DNA of 64,000 nt, from the NCBI GenBank assembly GCA_027596075.1, contig JADGJC010000164.1, positions 23,660-87,659 of the forward strand, in the 5' to 3' direction. The notes under the pieces were generated by a model. The model was not told where the DNA came from, made no database searches, and was given only the letters and a program-made list of their open reading frames with translations. How positions within the stretch are numbered: position 1 is the first letter of the stretch; the number at the start of each line of letters is the position of its first letter. The translations under genes and the position numbers were made by a program. The DNA is from Rhizophlyctis rosea. Lineage: Eukaryota > Chytridiomycota > Chytridiomycetes > Rhizophlyctidales > Rhizophlyctidaceae. Positions 58,608 through 64,000 of this stretch are shown piece by piece.

Positions 58608-61600
58608 TGGCCGGAATATAGGTTGCATCACTTCAGTGTTGGACTTATGAAGGTGCATCAATAACGGAGTTTGTCGAGGGCGTTGACGGCAGAAGGAAAT
58701 ACAATCGACGCGCATCATCCTGAGGATGGTATTGGAAGTTCACCCCGTGGCTTACTGCGGGGCACCTCCTCGCACTTGACGTCCATTCGACTGACGTCCA
58801 TCTGATGGAAGTTGATGGACATCTGGGATAGCCTTTCTTTCTGAGCTGGATCATCGAAACCCGTAGCGACATCCTCTAAGTCAGGGATGAAGAAATACTC
58901 ATAACTCTCATATATAAGCCGACACAAACCAATGTTTTGAAGTTCCACACCCCGTGAGCTTCAAGGTCATCACGTGTTGGAATGTTTCAAGCCGCACCCC
59001 TCACCATCCGGGGTATTTTGATGGTCCAGGTGGCTGACTTCCAAGCAAGTATAGAAAAGGACTAAGAAGGAACAACCCGCGATGTCCTATTGAGATCGTC
59101 ACCTTAGGCACGGTCAATGTCTAAAGGAAAAATGTCAAACTGACAGTATATCAGTGTTGCAATCAATTCTTCTGCTGGAGTCATGACAATGTCCATTGGT
59201 ATGCAAGCATTCGAAAAAGAACTATCATTCTGATATAAAACCGATCCACATCGAAAGTCCTTGAGAACCATTCCGACACAATAGAAGCTCATCAACTGCA
59301 AACATGAACATTGAAACCCGTCACGAAATTCTGCACTCTGATCCACCAGCAACCATTCGAATGGTCACAGCATACTTGCTATTCCACCCTCAAAGGAAGG
59401 GTTCCAGAAAGGAAACGGCGGTACTCAGTCAAAGTAGAGATTCCAAATATATCATACCCTTGACCACAAAAAAAGTTCACGGTCAAACTATTGCAACGCG
59501 ATCGAAGTGCGATCCGAAAGATCGTGTTTTCAATGGTGACTTCCATGACGGATCGTGTGCATGTTGGTTCAATGTATTAAAAGGGAACAACGGTCTCAAA
59601 AAATGAGCAAAAACAGACCATCAAAAAGAGGTTCCGGTATATGTAATCATGGCAACAACTGCCCAGCTTGAGCAGACTGCTTGCCGACCTCCATCTCCCA
59701 ACAAAGCGAACAGCATTGATTGGAATGTTCCCTGAAGTTCTACCATCCCGCGTGCGTTGAGGAACCTGTATGACGAAACCCTAGCACAATCCCTGGACAT
59801 TTAGAACACAATCGGAAAAAAAGCATATGTGGCACCGCTAACGACAAACACAAAGATTGGCATCGCCGAACTTTGGTGAGACCAAATCTATATCTACCAT
59901 CGCGCGGGACATGAACATTGTAATGGCCGAAGGACTTTTGATTAAGCAGAGAAAGATTTCGAGGGAACAAAAAACATGAATCATAGTAGGAAGTTCTATC
60001 AGTGCGCGGCGTCGGACTCGCTCCGAGTCCACACCTCTTGCCTTCCAAGGGCTGCGACAGTGATTCATTGAACTGATCTATTTGAACGTCCGACGCACCG
60101 TTCGATGGAGATAGTTCAGACACCAAGACCAACCAATACTTTGGGGAAGAACCGAAAATACCATAAGCCATCATGCGAAAAAACCCTGATCTGCCTGGCT
60201 TTGAACAGGCTGTTCATCAACAAACGCCAACGCCTTAACGAGCTGTAATCGACCAAGTGACATGTTACTCTATGGTCTTCGGCTCTGAACCAGTTGAACC
60301 CACCCGCAAGACGAACCCTTAGCAATAGGACTTGAAGCAGAATGAAAAAGAAGCCCAGAAATTTTACACAGACTAATCACAGAGATTGCCATTGACTGAA
60401 TGGAGACTTCGCTTCAACATCCATTCTTTACTACCATCTGCAGGATTCAAATGCTGCAGAGACTTGGCCATGACCTAATAAAGCGGAGATAGAACTCTGA
60501 GAACCTAACTTCAACAACAAACAGTCCGCACCATCGACGAAATAGAGAAAGTAAGAGAGGGAAAAAAGACACTTAGCATCTCTTCTATTCAGATTCTCAT
60601 TGGATCGTTGTGATTCCCATATGCCTGATTGAGGTTCCGCGACTTCGATCTTTGATGCATTCTTCATTACATGTTGAAGGGGCTGCTTACGGTGTAGTCC
60701 CCGATGCATGGGCCAGCTGCGTATGTCTCACCGAACAGCACCAGTGGTCAAATGCCAAATCCAAGCCTAAATATCTGCCCATCTGATCTTTGCTTCGAAA
60801 GACACGCATTACGAAAACCCTTAGCAAAGCACCTAAACAAAAATGAAAAAGAATAGATCTGGCATCGGTACCGGATTCGTCGCAGAGAGGGATTGGTTGA
60901 ACCAAACTGCGGTGAACAACGCCATATCTTTACCTCCATGCAAGAAACAGTCGTTATGGAGACCAACCATCTGATATCACAGTAAAATGTGCAACTAAAA
61001 GTTCCCTCAATATCGATTTCCCAAACTGAGACCTTGATTCAAGTGGTGAAGGTGGGAACAAAGGAAAACAAAGAAAAAAGATGCGTGGCGACACAATGAT
61101 GAGAAGCCTTCATTGGAGTGGTGTTTCAAATCCCCTCATGCCTGGTAAGTCTCTGCGCACTTCATCAGTGTATCTTTTCCTCTGAGTGTTGAACACCCTG
61201 TTTATGCAGTCTCATATGGATCTAGCCCAGCATGATTCGCATTTCAATGACAGGAGCTGATGCGCGATGCAAAAAAAGCAACCACGATGCGCGTATATAA
61301 CAAGATTTTCATGAAGCTCAGACTTCCGAGCAACCGATACAGACTGCGTATCATACGTTCAGGCCTTGGCGCTTCAAAGTTGTTCTCGGTCCTCAAATGC
61401 ACTACAGCGTTCATGTAAAAAGTTAACGCGCATCTTGTTGTCAAGAAGTTCAATAACCTGCCGTCGAAAGTCGCGTCGGCTGGAGGGCTAACATGTCCAA
61501 TACCATCGTCAATGCCTCTTTCAACAAAACTAGTGGAAATACTCACAGGTTTTGGACAAAGTAAACAAATCACCAACATCAGAATTCCGTGTACAATCAT

Positions 61601-62641
61601 GATGGACGAGCGAGCTGATCAAAAAAGGCAAGCTTACCGCGACTGTACAAAAATCTTCAAGGTCACTGCGAATATCTGGGCAGTTGGTATGAATTCGCGT
61701 CCCATATGCTCATACGTTCTTTCTCGTAAGGAAACGGTCTCATGTCTCCGTAGCATTTCCAACATGATACCAAAAAAAAATCGCGCCATGGTTTGAGAAC
61801 TACCATATCAGTTTGAGGGCCAACATGGACTGCTACCACCATGAGATAAGTACCTGCTTGTAACATATCGCTTGATATCATATAAAAGGTATGTAGAGAT
61901 CGTCATTTGACTGACATCCAACAGCTAAACAACGATTCCACCTGCGCTATTCGGTCCCGCTGTTAAAATCATGACGTGGGGGCTAAAGTACGGATCAAAC
62001 ACCCAATCAGAGCCTTTAGGATCGGACCTGCGATGAATCGGCGACGTGGAAAAGGAAAAAGATGATTCATTCAGACATCGAGACAATCTTCAGTGAGTGG
62101 GTTATCGACCCATCTTGCCTGAAAAGCTTCTACAATCTCATCGATCGATGACATGTTTTCTTGCCTCGCCTGTTTTTAATCATTGCAGCAACAAGTAGTC
62201 AGATGCAATATCTGCGCAACTGGAGCCACGAGCAAGCTGATGCCAAAAAATAGTCACACCCAGAAGTCTTAAGGAGTTCATATTCGACTTGGATTTCTGA
62301 GCAGCCGATATCATGATGGTGTGTCATATTCACCGACTTATTTTAACAAAACGTTTCTCGTGTCTTAAAGCCACAGACAATACCAGAAAGGAAAAAGGAA
62401 TCCTCATATTTAAGCTGGATGAACCGTTACAGAAGTCGCTTCTGCTCAGGTACTGTTGCCATGCCATCTTCATTGATTCCTTCTAAGACGAGTGAACTCA
62501 TAAATTACAGATATATTGACCTCAACAACTAAACAATCACCAATTTCAAAACTTTATGTACAAACACCTGACCTCACTCTATCGCTACACCCGGAATCCT
62601 GGCTATCAGATCCCGCCTATCACTATCATCCAATAAACACC
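58608..62641. other. 4 kb gene-poor, repeat-like region
   Basis: No gene is supported. Diverged copies of short segments are visible, for example 61317-61360 and 62283-62325 (both with a TTC-GAGCA-CCGATA core). A minus-strand frame of 77 codons at 58715-58948 (LIYESYEYFFIPDLEDVATG) has coding flavour but no partner exon. Confidence 0.45.
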
Positions 62642-63908
62642 CTACCTCCTCATCGCCGTCGCCGCCTTCCCAACAACCCCAACACCCCCACCCACACCCC
62701 TCTCCCCAGCCTTCTCCGCCCTCCTCCCACTCTCCCTCCTCGCCTCCTTGATCATCCTATACGCCGCCCCAAGCCCAATCCGACTCGTCGCACTAGGCGG
62801 TGTCGCAACAGAAATGTTCGGATTCTTTACTTGGATGTTCAAAAACTTTCTTACCGCGGGACGTTTGATAAGCATGGTTTGTACGAGGGTTATGCCGTTG
62901 GATGCTACCCAGTAGGTGAAGACGGCCTGGGTGGAGGGGAATTGGATTTGATGAGTAGTTGTTGGTGCGGGAGGATAGATAAGGTTGAGGAGAGACGACA
63001 CTTACCGCTGGCAATTCACACGTCCACCATAACCCGCCCAAAGCTATTGTTCTGAACACCTTCTTCATGAGTGGCGACCGTACTTGTTGACCCGTCTCCG
63101 CGCCCAACTACCGAATCACAATGCAAAATGTAATCAACATTTCGCCTCGCCATCATTCCAACCATGTCAATGAGAAAGAACAAACCGCTCAACATACCTC
63201 AACAGTGATCATCAACCCAGCAGTCGCCAAGAGAGGCAACACATAATACGGGTCATACACCGTCAAATCCGAAAACCACCAAAGACCCTCCTTGTCGAAT
63301 CCAGGAACATGAACGTCCGCCATTTTTCTCAAAGCCAAAAAAAAACTAAGGAAAAACGGCGCCTGCACCATAGCCCACATGGGCGCCAGCATCGTCGTTC
63401 CATTGTCTTTGTATAGCTGCATCAGTTTCTGCGTCTGCGTCCGCTGTCCCATCTTATCTTGCGTTCTACGGGCTAATTTGATGGCGGCGTTGATGACGTC
63501 GGCTTGAGGTTTGAGATTGTGGATTATGGCGGCGGCGCGTTGGGATTTGAGGAAGAAGGGGAGGGTGATGCCACGGATAATAAAGGTTGTTACTACGATG
63601 GTGGCCCACCAGGGGAGACCGGTCGTTACATAGACAAGTTCGAGCAGACGTTCGGCGAGACCGACGGGGGACCAGCCTTCAAGGCCGAGAGCCTTGAGGT
63701 CACCTAGCTTTGTTACTGCTTCGAGCTTGGCTGGGAGCTCTTCTATGGAGGCATCAGTCCAGGCGGACGCGGTGGCGGTGGATGGTTCTGTTGCGCTGGT
63801 TGCCGCGTCGGTGACTGGATTACCGGTGGAAGGAAATGTAGGAGATGGTGTGGAAGGGGGAGGAGTGTTTTGTGCGGCAGCGGGGGCGTCTGAAGGGGAT
63901 CTGGGGGG
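62642..63908 (-). CDS. OXA1: Mitochondrial inner membrane insertase OXA1 (5' end missing)
   Basis: OXA1 (YidC family) inserts mitochondrially and nuclear encoded proteins into the inner membrane. Visible exons are about 63908-63198, 63107-63006 and 62926-62642. The family layout is clear: a WSPVGLAERLLELVY segment, then GLPWWATIVVTTFIIRGITL (first span), KSQRAAAIIHNLKP, the coiled loop KLARRTQDKMGQRTQTQKLM, MLAPMWAMVQAPFFLSFFLA, then VYDPYYVLPLLATAGLMITV, and AVFTYWVASNGITLVQTML. The C-tail is basic (RRESGRRAEKAGERG), matching the ribosome-binding tail. An in-frame stop just beyond 63908 and CCCCCAG acceptors there show that the first exon with the presequence lies upstream of an intron and largely outside the window. 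Confidence 0.92.
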
Positions 63909-63978
63909 CTGGGGGAGTGGTCAGATGGGATAGCTGGAATGATAACATGGCTCTCCATGAATGTCCTGAGAGTGGAGT

Positions 63979-64000
63979 GGGGGGGGGGGGGGGGGGGGGG
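63979..64000. repeat. Terminal poly-G run
   Basis: Twenty-two consecutive G close the window, just outside the OXA1 exon. It may be a real homopolymer or an assembly edge. Confidence 0.9.

Noticed and set aside
58715..58948. 77-codon minus-strand frame with coding flavour
   Set aside because: There is no domain, no adjoining exon and no clear promoter; it is too short to support as a gene.

Overview
The window is nuclear DNA of a eukaryote, most likely a zoosporic (chytrid-type) fungus. Nearly every recognisable gene is split by short introns of about 46 to 230 nt with fungal signals (GTATGT/GTAAGT donors, CTGAC or CTAAT branch points, YAG acceptors). The proteins are typical fungal ones: monofunctional riboflavin synthase, Aro7-type chorismate mutase, a Crp1/Mdg1-like protein and a Sec4/Ypt2 Rab. 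A CENP-M orthologue, absent from budding yeast, argues against Saccharomycotina. The lineage is an inference; no rRNA is present to settle it.

Layout. 1-7.8 kb is gene-poor and built of decayed repeats in both orientations, with one tRNA-Gly-like gene. 8.3-10.8 kb (-) is a USP-family deubiquitinase. 13.5-15.6 kb (-) is an AMPK1-CBM (Crp1/Mdg1-like) protein, divergent from CENP-M (+, 16.5-17.5 kb). 18.2-19.4 kb (-) is a Rab8/Sec4 GTPase, divergent from an ING-family PHD protein (+, 20.3-22.1 kb) whose PHD exon chain seems to need a 2-nt microexon. 22.1-27.8 kb is a graveyard of decayed ORFs, including MYND-like zinc-finger remnants and a frameshifted copy of the last TIM22 exon. TIM22 itself (-) is at 27.9-28.8 kb, followed by two minus-strand genes of unknown function (coiled-coil; Q/P/S-rich).

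From 33.6 to 51.9 kb is a dense housekeeping block: a DUF2235 alpha/beta hydrolase (+), cystathionine beta-synthase (+), tRNA-Val(AAC) (+), riboflavin synthase (+), a second ING/PHD protein (-), chorismate mutase (-), an orphan TIM44-like first exon (+), BCS1 (-), pyruvate dehydrogenase E1-alpha (-), an ICT1/Pth4-type GGQ release factor (+) and a YhhW-type pirin (-). 51.9-62.6 kb is again gene-poor, with tRNA-like debris and one intact intronless F-box-like gene (57.5-58.6 kb). The window ends inside OXA1 (-), next to a run of 22 G.

Themes. Mitochondrial biogenesis is well represented (TIM22, BCS1, PDA1, ICT1-like, OXA1, a TIM44-like fragment). Chromatin is represented by two ING readers, CENP-M and a USP deubiquitinase. 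Most genes are independently transcribed, several from divergent promoters. Exon boundaries were read by eye from splice signals, reading frame and family conservation; they are models without transcript support.
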